This document shows positions 9,003 through 17,428 of a DNA stretch of 36,168 nt, piece by piece. A model generated the notes under the pieces. The model was not told where the DNA came from, ran no database searches, and worked only from the letters and a program-made list of their open reading frames with translations. This stretch comes from Gammaproteobacteria bacterium (GTDB taxonomy: Bacteria; Pseudomonadota; Gammaproteobacteria; JAHELT01): the NCBI GenBank assembly GCA_029861595.1, contig JAOTYY010000007.1, positions 1 through 36,168 of the forward strand, given 5' to 3'. The position numbers and the translations under genes were made by a program. Position 1 is the first letter of the stretch, and every line of letters starts with the position of its first letter.

Positions 9003-10037
9003 ATGGCTACTTGCATCGGACGACTCACGGTCGCTGCCGCACTCGCGCTGCTTGCGGGTGTTGCGAACGCCGCGCCAGAAGTGACATTGAAGCTGCATCA
9101 CTTTCTCAGTCCCAAAGCCCCGGCTCACGCCGCCATGCTCGCGCCCTGGGCAGAGCGTGTGGAAAAAGCGTCCAACGGTCGCATCAAGATCGACATCTAC
9201 CCGTCCATGACGCTGGGCGGTAAACCACCGCAGCTGATTCGCCAGGTACGCGACGGTGTTGTCGACATTATCTGGGCGGTGAACGGTTACGCTGCCGGTT
9301 CGCATCCGCGTACAGAGGTTTTCGAGTTGCCTTTCGTGCACACCAACAATGCCGTGGCCACCAATATGGCAATGTACGACACGTTCGACGAGTACCTGGC
9401 CGACGACTACAAGGACGTGAAGGTGCTGGCGCTTCACGTGCACGCCGGCCAGGCAATTCATATGGTCGATTCACCGGTGCGCACCGCCAGCGATCTCGAA
9501 GGTAAGAAGATGCGTATCCCGACCCGCACAGGAGCGTGGATTCTAGAAGCGCTAGGTGCGACACCGGTCGGCATGCCGGTGCCTGAATTGCCACAGGCAC
9601 TGTCCAAGAAGGTCGTGGACGGCGCGCTGATTCCGTTTGAGATCATTCGCCCGCTGAAAATTCACGAATTGACCAAGTACCAGATCGAAGGTGTCGACAA
9701 CACACGTTTCGGGACCACCACGTTCCAGATCTCGATGAACCCGGACAGCTGGAACCGCCTGCCCGACGATCTGAAAAAAGTCATGGACGAACAGACCGGA
9801 GCGGCCTGGTGGCGCGAAATCGGCGAGATCTGGACGCGCACCGAAACCGGCGGGTTGAAGGCGGCAGTGGACGCGGGAAACGAGCACATCCTGATCGGCA
9901 AGAGCGAACTGGCAAAGTTCGAGAAGCGCCTGCAACCGGTCGTAGACAGGTGGATCGCGGAAGTCGAAGCGAAGGGGATAGACGGCCGCGCGCTGGTTGC
10001 CGCTGCGCGTGCAGCAATCGCCAGGCACAGCAAGTAG
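9003..10037 (+). CDS. dctP: TRAP transporter periplasmic solute-binding protein, DctP type
   Basis: A 344-residue periplasmic receptor that captures a carboxylate and delivers it to the DctQM permease. The signal peptide is residues 1 to about 24 (LTVAAALALLAGVANA). The mature protein has the DctP fold signatures: HHFLSPKAPAH near the start, NGRIKIDIYPSMTLGG, and KKMRIPTRTGAWILEALGA, whose Arg is the usual ligand-carboxylate contact. ATG 9003 is fixed by a perfect AGGAGG at 8991-8996; codons in frame upstream are not part of the gene. It is first of three genes and divergent from iorA. Substrate specificity cannot be read from sequence; an aryl or 2-oxo acid is an inference from the neighbour. 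Confidence 0.94.
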   Translation: MATCIGRLTVAAALALLAGVANAAPEVTLKLHHFLSPKAPAHAAMLAPWAERVEKASNGRIKIDIYPSMTLGGKPPQLIRQVRDGVVDIIWAVNGYAAGSHPRTEVFELPFVHTNNAVATNMAMYDTFDEYLADDYKDVKVLALHVHAGQAIHMVDSPVRTASDLEGKKMRIPTRTGAWILEALGATPVGMPVPELPQALSKKVVDGALIPFEIIRPLKIHELTKYQIEGVDNTRFGTTTFQISMNPDSWNRLPDDLKKVMDEQTGAAWWREIGEIWTRTETGGLKAAVDAGNEHILIGKSELAKFEKRLQPVVDRWIAEVEAKGIDGRALVAAARAAIARHSK

Positions 10038-10068
10038 ATAGCACCACCAGTCTCTTTCCGCGCGAGCG

Positions 10069-10599
10069 ATGAAAGAGGCGCAAGAGCAACGCTGGAGGAG
10101 GGGGCCGCGGGGCCTCGTCCGGCGGATCACCGAGTTGTGGGCGCTGCTCGGCGGCCTGCTGCTGTCGGGCATCGTGCTGCTCACCGTGGCGAGCGCCACC
10201 GGCAATCTCCTGTTCGACAAACCCTTCGCGGGCGATTTCGAGATGGTCGAAGTCGGCGTAGCGGTAGCCGTGTTCCTGTTTCTTCCCTACTGCCAGATCA
10301 GCGGCGCGAACGTGACAGCCGACATTTTCACCTCCTGGGTGGGTCCGCGCGGGCAGGCTGTGCTGGAGATGCTGGCCTCGCTGGTGGCGTTGGCGTTCGC
10401 TGCGATCCTGCTGTGGCGTATGAGTGCTGGCCTGATGGATTACTACGAGCACGATGAGATCACATCGATCATCGGGTTTCCGCTGTGGACGGCCTTCATT
10501 CCGATCCTGATGTCGCTGGCGCTGCTGGTGGTTGCGGCGCTGGTGACGTCGGCGGATGCGCTGCAACGCGTGCGGCACGTTGCCGGCGAAGTGGAATAG
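10069..10599 (+). CDS. dctQ: TRAP transporter small permease, DctQ type
   Basis: A 176-residue inner-membrane protein with four hydrophobic segments (about residues 22-45, 63-80, 98-118 and 137-160), the standard DctQ topology. The conserved-looking stretch FEMVEVGVAVAVFLFLPYCQISGANVTAD crosses helix 2 and the following loop. It partners DctM to form the sodium-coupled permease. It starts 31 bases after dctP and ends 12 bases before dctM, so the three are one operon. The ribosome binding site is weak, which suggests some dependence on upstream translation. Confidence 0.92.
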   Translation: MKEAQEQRWRRGPRGLVRRITELWALLGGLLLSGIVLLTVASATGNLLFDKPFAGDFEMVEVGVAVAVFLFLPYCQISGANVTADIFTSWVGPRGQAVLEMLASLVALAFAAILLWRMSAGLMDYYEHDEITSIIGFPLWTAFIPILMSLALLVVAALVTSADALQRVRHVAGEVE

Positions 10600-10611
10600 G
10601 CAGGCACAAGG

Positions 10612-11934
10612 GTGGAGTCGAACCTGCTTATCGGCGTCCTCGGATTGGGCGCGCTGATCGGGCTGATCGCCCTGCGCATGCCCATTGCGTACGCGATGAT
10701 CCTGGTCGGCGCTGCCGGTGTGTCGATACTGTCGGGCCCCAACATCGTACTGGCACAACTCAAGGATCTCGCCTACGCGCAGTTTTCCATCTACGATCTG
10801 TCGGTCGTTCCGATGTTCGTGCTGATGGGCAATATCGCCACCCGGGCCGGGTTGAGCGGCGATCTGTTCCGGGCGGCCAACGCCTGGCTGGGATGGATGC
10901 GAGGCGGTGTCGCCATGGCGGCGATCGCCGCCTGTGCCGGTTTCGGTGCCGTTTGCGGCTCTTCGCTGGCGACGGCATCGACCATGGGCCAGGTGGCGCT
11001 GCCGGAACTGCGGCGTTACCGGTATTCACCGGTTCTTGCGACCGGCACCATCGCCGCCGGTGGTGTTCTCGGCATCCTCATTCCACCCTCCGTGGTGCTG
11101 GTCATCTATGCGATCATCGTCGAGGCAAACATCATCACGATGTTCATAGCCGCCTTCATACCCGGCCTCATCGCGGTGGCGCTGTTCATGCTCACAATCG
11201 CGGTCTACGTCGCTGTACGTCCCCAGGCCGGTCCGCGCGGCGAACGCGTCACCGCAGCCGAGTTGCGAGCGGCGACGCTGGGCATCTCGCCAGTGGCGCT
11301 GATTTTCGGGCTGGTGATCGGCGGCATCTACCTCGGTGTATTCAACCCTACGCCGGCCGCGGCTATCGGCGCTTTCCTGGTCGCGATATACGGCTTTGCC
11401 CGCAAGCGCGTCGGGCTCGCCGGCTTCCGGCAGTCGCTGCTGCAGACGGCGCGTACCACCGGAATGATTTATCTGATCCTGCTAGGGGCGGAGCTGCTCA
11501 AGATCTTCCTGTCGCGCGGCGGTGTGCCCATGGCGGCGGCCGACTTGATGATTTCCAGCGGACTGTCACCGTACATGATCCTGGTGTTGCTGTTGATCGC
11601 ACTGATTGTCCTGGGGTGTCTGATGGACAGCCTGTCGATGATTCTGCTGGCGATTCCGTTTTTCTGGCCGGTTATTTCCGGAATGGACTTCGGCATGGAC
11701 GAGGAAACGCTGAAAATCTGGTTTGGCATCATCGCGTTGATCGTCGTTGAGCTCGGCCTGATTACGCCGCCGGTTGGTATGAACGTTTTCGTCATCAACG
11801 CCTTCTCACCGGATGTGCCGATGCGCCAGACTTTCCTCGGCGTGATGCCGTTTTTCGCCGCCGAGCTGTTGCGGGTCGCACTGATCGTGGCGTTTCCCGG
11901 GATCGTCCTATTTTTACCGCAGTTGTTGTCTTGA
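10612..11934 (+). CDS. dctM: TRAP transporter large permease, DctM type
   Basis: A 440-residue integral membrane protein with a dozen or so hydrophobic segments, the transport-active subunit. Family hallmarks are GFGAVCGSSLATASTMGQVA near residue 120, GILIPPSVVLVIYAIIVE near 160, and the C-terminal LITPPVGMNVFVINA. The length is typical of DctM. The start is GTG at 10612, twelve bases after dctQ, with only a weak AGG upstream. It ends the operon. A short imperfect dyad just after the stop (gttgc with gcaac, 11936-11959) is not strong enough to call a terminator. Confidence 0.94.
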   Translation: MESNLLIGVLGLGALIGLIALRMPIAYAMILVGAAGVSILSGPNIVLAQLKDLAYAQFSIYDLSVVPMFVLMGNIATRAGLSGDLFRAANAWLGWMRGGVAMAAIAACAGFGAVCGSSLATASTMGQVALPELRRYRYSPVLATGTIAAGGVLGILIPPSVVLVIYAIIVEANIITMFIAAFIPGLIAVALFMLTIAVYVAVRPQAGPRGERVTAAELRAATLGISPVALIFGLVIGGIYLGVFNPTPAAAIGAFLVAIYGFARKRVGLAGFRQSLLQTARTTGMIYLILLGAELLKIFLSRGGVPMAAADLMISSGLSPYMILVLLLIALIVLGCLMDSLSMILLAIPFFWPVISGMDFGMDEETLKIWFGIIALIVVELGLITPPVGMNVFVINAFSPDVPMRQTFLGVMPFFAAELLRVALIVAFPGIVLFLPQLLS

Positions 11935-12031
11935 CGTTGCAGCATGCCCGGCAACATATCTCCGAGCGCGTGGCTGCGTTCGACGCGGCGGTGGCTCGGG
12001 TCAGCCGTGCTGCACGCTCGATGCCGCTCGC

Positions 12032-12345
12032 TCAGGCCTCTCCCCATACGCGGTGCGCTACTTCGACGAGGCGTTCCAGCTTGGCACGCTGATCCGACTC
12101 GCTGAGGGTTATTGCCTTTCACTGAACTTGCCTCCTGCATCGCGATCGCCTCGCGGATACACGTGTGCTCGACTTTGCGCAGTGCGGTGCTGTCATGGGG
12201 CCTCCAGGTTCGAAACCGCCGTGTCCGTGCCGAGAAGCCGCTCGCGGGCCTGTTTCAGGGCGGTGGGGCGCAGCAGGTTGCCCGCATGATTGGTCCGAAA
12301 CGGCGGCCTGCGGGCGCCCGGTTGACCGGTGAACGTTGTCGTCAT
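12032..12345 (-). pseudogene. Collapsed MetE-like (cobalamin-independent methionine synthase family) pseudogene
   Basis: Three pieces in different frames, in order on the minus strand, match parts of the roughly 370-residue MetE-like (YxjG/YxjH-type) family. From ATG 12345 comes the N-terminal zinc-family opening (RRPPFRTNHAGNLLRPTALK), ending at a TGA near 12195. A second frame gives STALRKVEHTCIREAIAMQE, the usual helix that precedes the ITDGE motif. A third frame (12106-12032) gives LSESDQRAKLERLVEVAHRV then WGEA and a stop, the normal C-terminus of the family. The whole middle, including the catalytic core, is gone. This is a frameshifted relic with a large internal deletion. The assignment rests on recalled family phrases. 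Confidence 0.6.
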
Positions 12346-12638
12346 TGGTGTTTTGCTTGGACGGACAGCCGGTGCGGCGGGCTTTTCTTGCGCGTGCATT
12401 GTTCCTGTGCTCGATAACCTGTTAATCAAGGGACGCGGGAAAACAATGACACAACGGGTCATGAGCAACCAACTTCGCCAGACGCTGGGTGAACTCGCCA
12501 CAGCTTGTCGAGTGCTGGCGATGGAAGGGCACAGCGCAGGCCGCCCGTATCCCAAGCCCTTCTCCCGGCGGGGAGAAGGGCTGCGTTTATTTGATGGCGC
12601 GCCGCTTTTGTGTGTGATTTATGCGATGCGCACTGCGT
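12346..12638. other. Non-coding gap upstream of the MetE-like relic
   Basis: This stretch of 293 bases holds no supported gene. Its only clear structure is the perfect 12-bp hairpin at 12555-12582, listed separately. Confidence 0.5.
12555..12582. terminator. Perfect 12-bp inverted repeat, possible terminator or repeat unit
   Basis: The arms agcccttctccc (12555-12566) and gggagaagggct (12571-12582) are exactly complementary around a GGCG loop. It lies 57 bases beyond the stop of the minus-strand ThDP enzyme, where a terminator is expected. However, no T-run follows on the minus strand; on the plus strand a short T-rich patch (gcgtttattt) does. GC-rich palindromes with this appearance also occur as dispersed repeats in proteobacterial genomes. 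Confidence 0.45.
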
Positions 12639-14417
12639 TCAGGGGCTCCAGGGCTTGCCGAACACAGGCTCTTTGGGCGCGATGGGCGGCAGGGCCCAGG
12701 CGCCCGTGCCGGGGGGTCGGATTTCAGCATCGACATGTACGTCGATGACTGCCGGTTTGTTGAACGCTACGGCTTCTGCCAGCACGTCCGCGAAGTCCTC
12801 CGAGCGCGTTACCGTGATCCCCGCAACACCCGCGGCTTTGGCCCAGGCCGCAAAATCCGGATTGTAGGGTTCCTTGTTCGGTCCCCGGTAAAACGCCGTG
12901 CCGATCTCCCGGCCGTCGAAATAGGCGTATTGCAGATCGCGGATCGCCGCCCAGGCAAAATTGTTCCACACTACCCAGACAACCGGAATGTCGTACTCCA
13001 CGGCCGTGCACAGGACGTGAGGTACCATGGTGAAGCCGCCATCGCCGCAGATCGACACACACGGACTGTCGGGTGCCGCGAGCTTGGCGCCGAGAATGGA
13101 GCAGGGGCCGAATCCCATGCCGGAATAACCCCAGGTGTTGAGCATGGTCTGCGGCCGGCGCGCTTCCCAGAACTGCATGAACCAATTGTGATGAATGCCG
13201 GAATCCAGCGAGATGATTGCATCATCAGGTAACACCGCGCGGCAATCGGCGACGATGCGCTCCGGGCGTATGGGTGCACTGTGCGTTTCGAACCCGGGCC
13301 GTACGAAAGTTTCCCACTCGGCACGCCAGTGGGCGATCTTGTCGTACCACGGGCCCAGACGTGGGCCAGTGTCGAGTGTGCGGCGGTGGATTTCTGATAG
13401 CAGCTGCTGAATGAACGCCTTGGCGTCCGCCAGTATGCCGAGGTCGGGCGCGTAGTTGCGCCCGAGCTCCGCGTGATCGACGTCCACGTGTATCAGGCGG
13501 GTATGCGGGAAGTTCCAGGAATACCCCGGCAGCCACGACGAGGACGACCGGTCATCGAAGCGTGCGCCGATAGCCAGTACCAGGTCCGCGTGCCGGCCCG
13601 CCTGATTGGCCGGGTAGGCGCCGTTGCGGCCGATGAATCCCAGCGAAAGATCGTCGCGCATGTCCAGGCAGCCCATGCCGTTGGGTGAGCTGATTACCGG
13701 CACGGAAAGCAGCTGAGCGAGCGCGGTCAATTCCTCACCCGCTTCGGACAGGGTAACGCCGTGGCCGATGAAAATCGCCGGCCGCTCGGCCTCCAGCAAC
13801 CAGTCCACGGTGCGCACCACGTCTGCTTCGCTCGCGCCGCTGCGGCGGCTGTTGAACCCGTCCCAGGCCGGTTCGACGTCCACCTCGGCACTTTCCTGAA
13901 ACAGGTTGAAGGGGATGTCCAGATTGACCGGCCCCGGCCTTCCGCTGGTCATGGTGGTGGCCGCCTGGCGCATTGCCAGCGGCAGCATTTCCACCCTCGT
14001 CGGTTGAAAACTTCGCTTCACCACCGGCTTGATCACGTTGTTGAAATCCGCCTGGTGATGGCGGTTGAGTTCCTGGAAAGGGCCGCGGTTGAACTGCGAA
14101 GTCGGCACATTCGCGGTGATCGACAGCACCGCCGAGGAATCGGTCTGCGCGACCGCCAGCGCCATGATCAGATTGGCCGAGCCGGGGCCGGTGGAGGTCA
14201 ACGTCGCCGCCGGCCGGTGGCTTACCCGGAAAAATCCGTCAGCCATGTGCGCGGCAACCTGCTCGTGCCGGGGCGACACCAGCTGTACCTTGTCCCTGAC
14301 GTCGTAAAGCGAATCCAACAGGCCGATATTGCCGTGGCCACAGATGCCGAAAACGTAAGGGATTTTTTCCTTGACGAGAAACTCGGCGACCAGATCGCCG
14401 CCTTTGCGCATTGCCAT
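12639..14417 (-). CDS. ThDP-dependent acetolactate-synthase-like enzyme
   Basis: A 592-residue enzyme with the three-domain layout of the acetolactate synthase/oxalyl-CoA decarboxylase superfamily. The catalytic Glu that activates thiamine diphosphate is E52 (PRHEQVAAHMADG), preceded by an unusual GICGHGNIGLLDSL where synthases normally read G-x-PGG. The ThDP-binding motif runs from GDGGF at 458 to NN at 485-486. The middle domain (about 200-340) has the FAD/ADP-type fold phrase AIFIGHGVTLSEAG. The GHGN phrase recalls IolD-type hydrolases, but the length and the rest do not settle the reaction. It starts 23 bases after the flavoprotein gene, so the two are probably one operon. The start is ATG 14417, with a second ATG two codons on. 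Confidence 0.85.
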   Translation of the reverse strand: MAMRKGGDLVAEFLVKEKIPYVFGICGHGNIGLLDSLYDVRDKVQLVSPRHEQVAAHMADGFFRVSHRPAATLTSTGPGSANLIMALAVAQTDSSAVLSITANVPTSQFNRGPFQELNRHHQADFNNVIKPVVKRSFQPTRVEMLPLAMRQAATTMTSGRPGPVNLDIPFNLFQESAEVDVEPAWDGFNSRRSGASEADVVRTVDWLLEAERPAIFIGHGVTLSEAGEELTALAQLLSVPVISSPNGMGCLDMRDDLSLGFIGRNGAYPANQAGRHADLVLAIGARFDDRSSSSWLPGYSWNFPHTRLIHVDVDHAELGRNYAPDLGILADAKAFIQQLLSEIHRRTLDTGPRLGPWYDKIAHWRAEWETFVRPGFETHSAPIRPERIVADCRAVLPDDAIISLDSGIHHNWFMQFWEARRPQTMLNTWGYSGMGFGPCSILGAKLAAPDSPCVSICGDGGFTMVPHVLCTAVEYDIPVVWVVWNNFAWAAIRDLQYAYFDGREIGTAFYRGPNKEPYNPDFAAWAKAAGVAGITVTRSEDFADVLAEAVAFNKPAVIDVHVDAEIRPPGTGAWALPPIAPKEPVFGKPWSP

Positions 14418-14440
14418 ATTGCCTCGCGTGGTTGTGATGT

Positions 14441-16261
14441 CTAAAGACTGTTTGCAGCCGCTGCCGGCCGGACGGCTGGTGTGCTGCGGGCCCGGCTACT
14501 GGCGCTGGCCGCATGCCGGGCCGCGACCCAGGCGAACGTCATTGCCTGACCCAGTTGTGCCCCGGCTCCGGGATATTCACCCCCGAAAACAGATTGCATG
14601 TCGTTGCCGCACACATAAAGTCCCGGGATCGGTTCACCCGATGCGGTGCACACCCGCGCCCGTGAATCCGTCAATAGTCCCCGGCTGGTGCCGAGCGGCG
14701 TGGGCAGCACCGGCAACGCGTAGAACGGCGGAGTCGAGATCGGCCCGAGACACGGATTTGGCCTGACATTCGCGTCGCCACCGCTGCGGTCGTAAATATT
14801 GCCGCCCTTGTCGAAATCTTCATCGACACCGGCGCGCACGAAGCCGTTGAATCGCGCAACCGTGGATTGCAGCCCGGCCGCCGACAAACCGATCCTGCCG
14901 GCCAGATCCTCGAGTGTTGGTGCGGTGTGCAGGTAACCGCTGGCTACGTATTTACGCAGGCTCCGTGTGCGCGGTCGCACCAGGCCAAGGCCGTAGCGGC
15001 GGATAAATGGGCGATCGCAGATCAACCAGGCCGGAATGCTGGCCGACTCACGATGGGCGCGGTGCATGGCGCGTACGAACTCATGATAGGACACGGCTTC
15101 GTCGACGAAACGCTGCCCTTGCTGATTCACGGCGATAAGGCCAGGCTTGGCCCGGTCGAGCACGATGTGCGGATAAACGGCGGTCGAACCGTCGGGCCGG
15201 GTGGCGATGGAACTCGGAAACCACAGTGCATTATCCACACCCGCCGGTCCCAGCGCCGCGCCCGCGGCCACGGCCAGGTCGAGTGTGCTGCCGTCGCAGC
15301 CGGGCGCGGCCGGGGTGTGCTCGGCCAGCGGCGCGGGCAGATGTCGCGCCCGCCACGCCGCACTCGCGGGGAAGCCGCCGCCTGCGAGGACCACGCCACA
15401 TCGGGCCCGCACGGTGACGACTTGTCCCTCGCGCGCTACTTCCACAGCGCAGATCCGGCCGCCGCTTTCCAGCAGACGTTCACAGTGTGCGCTGGTCCAG
15501 ACTGGCGCACGGCGATCCAGCAAGGCTTTGTACAGCCGTGCCACCAGTGCATTACCTAACACCAGACGCGTACCACGCGCATAGCGCATGCGGTCGCGCA
15601 GGTAGCGTTCCAGCAGACACGTACCAAGCCACATCGCGGGCAGCGAACGGTCCGCTTGGAGCAGCTGCGCCGTTTCACCGCGCGTGACCATCATGCGGCC
15701 GAACAGCATCAGCTCCGGCAGTGGCCAGGCCAGGCGTGAAAACTCGGCACCCAGCAACCGGCCGTCGAAGGGCAGTGGTTCCAGGGGGCGGCCGCCGCTG
15801 GCGGCGCCGGGATGATCCTGGCGGTAATCGGGAGCTGTCAGATAAGGGCGAAACCTGATGCCCGCACGTTCATGCAGGTCTTCGATCATCAGCGGCGCGT
15901 TGTCCAGGTATGCCTTGCGCATGACCGGTTCGTCGCGCTCGCCTGCCAGGGATGCCAGATAGCGTCCGGCGTGTTCGCGATCGTCGTGCCCGCTATGCGT
16001 ACGCACGTAATGATTGCCCGGTACCCACACCGTGCCCGAGGAACGCGCGCTGGTCCCGCCGACGTCGCGGGCGTGTTCGAGCACGATAACCTGTAATCCC
16101 GCCAGGGATGCGGTGAGTGCGGCGGTCAGGCCCGCTGCGCCACTCCCCAAGACGACCAGGTCTGCGGTGACGGGATCAGCGCCGGCTGCCGTTTGTTGTT
16201 GTACGTTCGTGATTTCCTCCCGGCAAACTGCGTACAGCGCACGCCCCCCAGGAAACCGCAT
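14441..16261 (-). CDS. FAD-dependent oxidoreductase, KstD / fumarate-reductase flavoprotein family
   Basis: A flavoprotein of the 3-ketosteroid dehydrogenase/fumarate reductase superfamily. The FAD site is ADLVVLGSGAAGLTAALTAS, about 30 residues in from the likely start. GTSARSSGTVWVPGNHYV follows, and the C-terminal EYPGAGAQLGQAMTFAWVAA closes the FAD-binding domain as in KstD proteins. The cap domain between holds the substrate site, so the substrate (steroid-like ketone or enoate) is unknown. The start is uncertain. ATG 16261 is the nearest canonical codon but has no ribosome binding site, while a strong GGGAGGAAA (16221-16213) lies downstream with ACG at 16210 five bases after GGAGG. With ATG 16261 the protein has 606 residues. 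Cotranscribed with the ThDP enzyme. Confidence 0.85.
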   Translation of the reverse strand: MRFPGGRALYAVCREEITNVQQQTAAGADPVTADLVVLGSGAAGLTAALTASLAGLQVIVLEHARDVGGTSARSSGTVWVPGNHYVRTHSGHDDREHAGRYLASLAGERDEPVMRKAYLDNAPLMIEDLHERAGIRFRPYLTAPDYRQDHPGAASGGRPLEPLPFDGRLLGAEFSRLAWPLPELMLFGRMMVTRGETAQLLQADRSLPAMWLGTCLLERYLRDRMRYARGTRLVLGNALVARLYKALLDRRAPVWTSAHCERLLESGGRICAVEVAREGQVVTVRARCGVVLAGGGFPASAAWRARHLPAPLAEHTPAAPGCDGSTLDLAVAAGAALGPAGVDNALWFPSSIATRPDGSTAVYPHIVLDRAKPGLIAVNQQGQRFVDEAVSYHEFVRAMHRAHRESASIPAWLICDRPFIRRYGLGLVRPRTRSLRKYVASGYLHTAPTLEDLAGRIGLSAAGLQSTVARFNGFVRAGVDEDFDKGGNIYDRSGGDANVRPNPCLGPISTPPFYALPVLPTPLGTSRGLLTDSRARVCTASGEPIPGLYVCGNDMQSVFGGEYPGAGAQLGQAMTFAWVAARHAASASSRARSTPAVRPAAAANSL

Positions 16262-16424
16262 ACGCCATTGCTGCTGCGAGAATGGCAAGCGCTCTGCAAG
16301 GTTGTCAAATCGAGGTCGGGGTTTTGCCCGCGGCCATGGCACCCGCTGCTGTTGCACACCGGTGGGCGGCAGGCGATCATGCACGGAGCTGTGCTGTAGC
16401 TGGACACCTGGAGAGGAGAATTCC

Positions 16425-17006
16425 ATGACTTCCCCCGTCGACCCTAACCGGGTGCTGATGACCGGTGAGAACTCTTTCATCCGCCTGAGCCCCGACCAGG
16501 GCAAGACCATGACCGATCGGTTGAGCCACTGGCGCGTGCTGTGGTGCCCTGCCGGCACAGGTCATGCGCTGTTCATGAAGAGCGAGCTCACCGGTGGGGC
16601 AGTACGTGTCTACAGTGACAATGCCGCGGTCGCCCGTTGGTTGCAGCGCAGCATCGAGACCCTGCTGTTTCCCGAGTTCGCCGACACGGGCATTCCTGTC
16701 ATCGCCGCGGCTTTCGAGCGCTACGGTGACCCTCGCTCGAGTGCCGTGGAGCTCGTCGAGTCCGACGACGATCTCATCCGAATGACCTGGTACGACGGTA
16801 TCGAGCCGTTCGTGCTCAACATGCCGCCCGGCATGGACGGGCGGCCCATCGGCGTGTTCAGCACGTTTTTCCCGGCGCGCTCGGCGCAGGTGTCGCTGAA
16901 CGGACGCTTTGCCAGTGGCATGCCCTGGGAGGAGCAACGCGGAGACCGGCAATCGTCGAGCGCGGTACTCGCCTGGTCGGAAACGTGGGTCGAGCCGCGC
17001 GATTGA
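16425..17006 (+). CDS. Protein of unknown function, 193 aa
   Basis: I do not recognise this family. The protein is soluble-looking, with no signal peptide or membrane segment and only two or three Cys. It has an acidic middle (VELVESDDDLIRMTWYDG) and aromatic-rich segments such as FVLNMPPGMDGRPIGVFSTF, suggesting a compact beta-rich fold. ATG 16425 is well supported by GGAGAGGAG ending five bases upstream. The next gene starts 24 bases after its stop, so the two form an operon divergent from the KstD-like flavoprotein. That context suggests a role linked to the flavoprotein/ThDP pathway, but no reaction can be proposed. Confidence 0.8.
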   Translation: MTSPVDPNRVLMTGENSFIRLSPDQGKTMTDRLSHWRVLWCPAGTGHALFMKSELTGGAVRVYSDNAAVARWLQRSIETLLFPEFADTGIPVIAAAFERYGDPRSSAVELVESDDDLIRMTWYDGIEPFVLNMPPGMDGRPIGVFSTFFPARSAQVSLNGRFASGMPWEEQRGDRQSSSAVLAWSETWVEPRD

Positions 17007-17030
17007 TTTTTCTCCAGCGCCGGAGGCGCC

Positions 17031-17408
17031 ATGCGTAAGATTAAAATCACCGCCGGTCCGGTGACCATTCGGGCGGAACTTCTGCAAACCCCGACCGCGG
17101 AGGCGATTTTTCTGGCGTTGCCGATACGCTCGAGCGCCAACACGTGGGGCGAGGAGGTCTATTTTTCCACGCCCGTCGACGTGCCGCGCGAAGCGGATGC
17201 ACGCGACGTGATCGAGGCGGGCGAGATCGCTTTCTGGGTAGAGGGCAGTTCGATCGCTATCGGATTCGGCCGCACGCCGGTTTCCAGGGGCAACGAGATA
17301 CGCCTGGCGGCGCCGACCAACATCTGGGCCAGAGCGCTTGACGACGTAACACAATTGAGCGCCGTCGGATCCGGTGACCCCGTAACCGTGGAATTGCTCG
17401 AGGAATAG
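17031..17408 (+). CDS. Cyclophilin-like fold protein (TM1367/COG2164 type)
   Basis: A 125-residue protein resembling Thermotoga TM1367, whose structure is cyclophilin-like. The family phrase [18 protein letters not shown] is at residues 34-51. It is followed by [27 protein letters not shown] and [12 protein letters not shown], both of which have TM1367 counterparts. Whether such proteins have prolyl isomerase activity is not established; the cleft may bind a small ligand. There is no signal peptide. It is second in the operon with the unknown 193-aa protein and ends 20 bases before the convergent EamA gene. Confidence 0.78.
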   Translation: MRKIKITAGPVTIRAELLQTPTAEAIFLALPIRSSANTWGEEVYFSTPVDVPREADARDVIEAGEIAFWVEGSSIAIGFGRTPVSRGNEIRLAAPTNIWARALDDVTQLSAVGSGDPVTVELLEE

Positions 17409-17428
17409 CAGCGCGCCTTATCGTCAAC

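Noticed and set aside
10485-11750. 421-codon plus-strand frame overlapping dctQ and dctM
   Set aside because: It is a different frame of the same strand as DctM, whose membrane helices and family motifs are clear; its own product is Arg/Gly-rich without a domain.
12621-14444. Plus-strand frames opposite the ThDP enzyme
   Set aside because: They are antisense to an enzyme with an intact catalytic Glu and ThDP motif.
16377-17354. 325-codon minus-strand frame opposite the unknown 193-aa and TM1367-like genes
   Set aside because: The plus-strand genes have good ribosome binding sites, and one has a recognised fold; the antisense frame has no domain.
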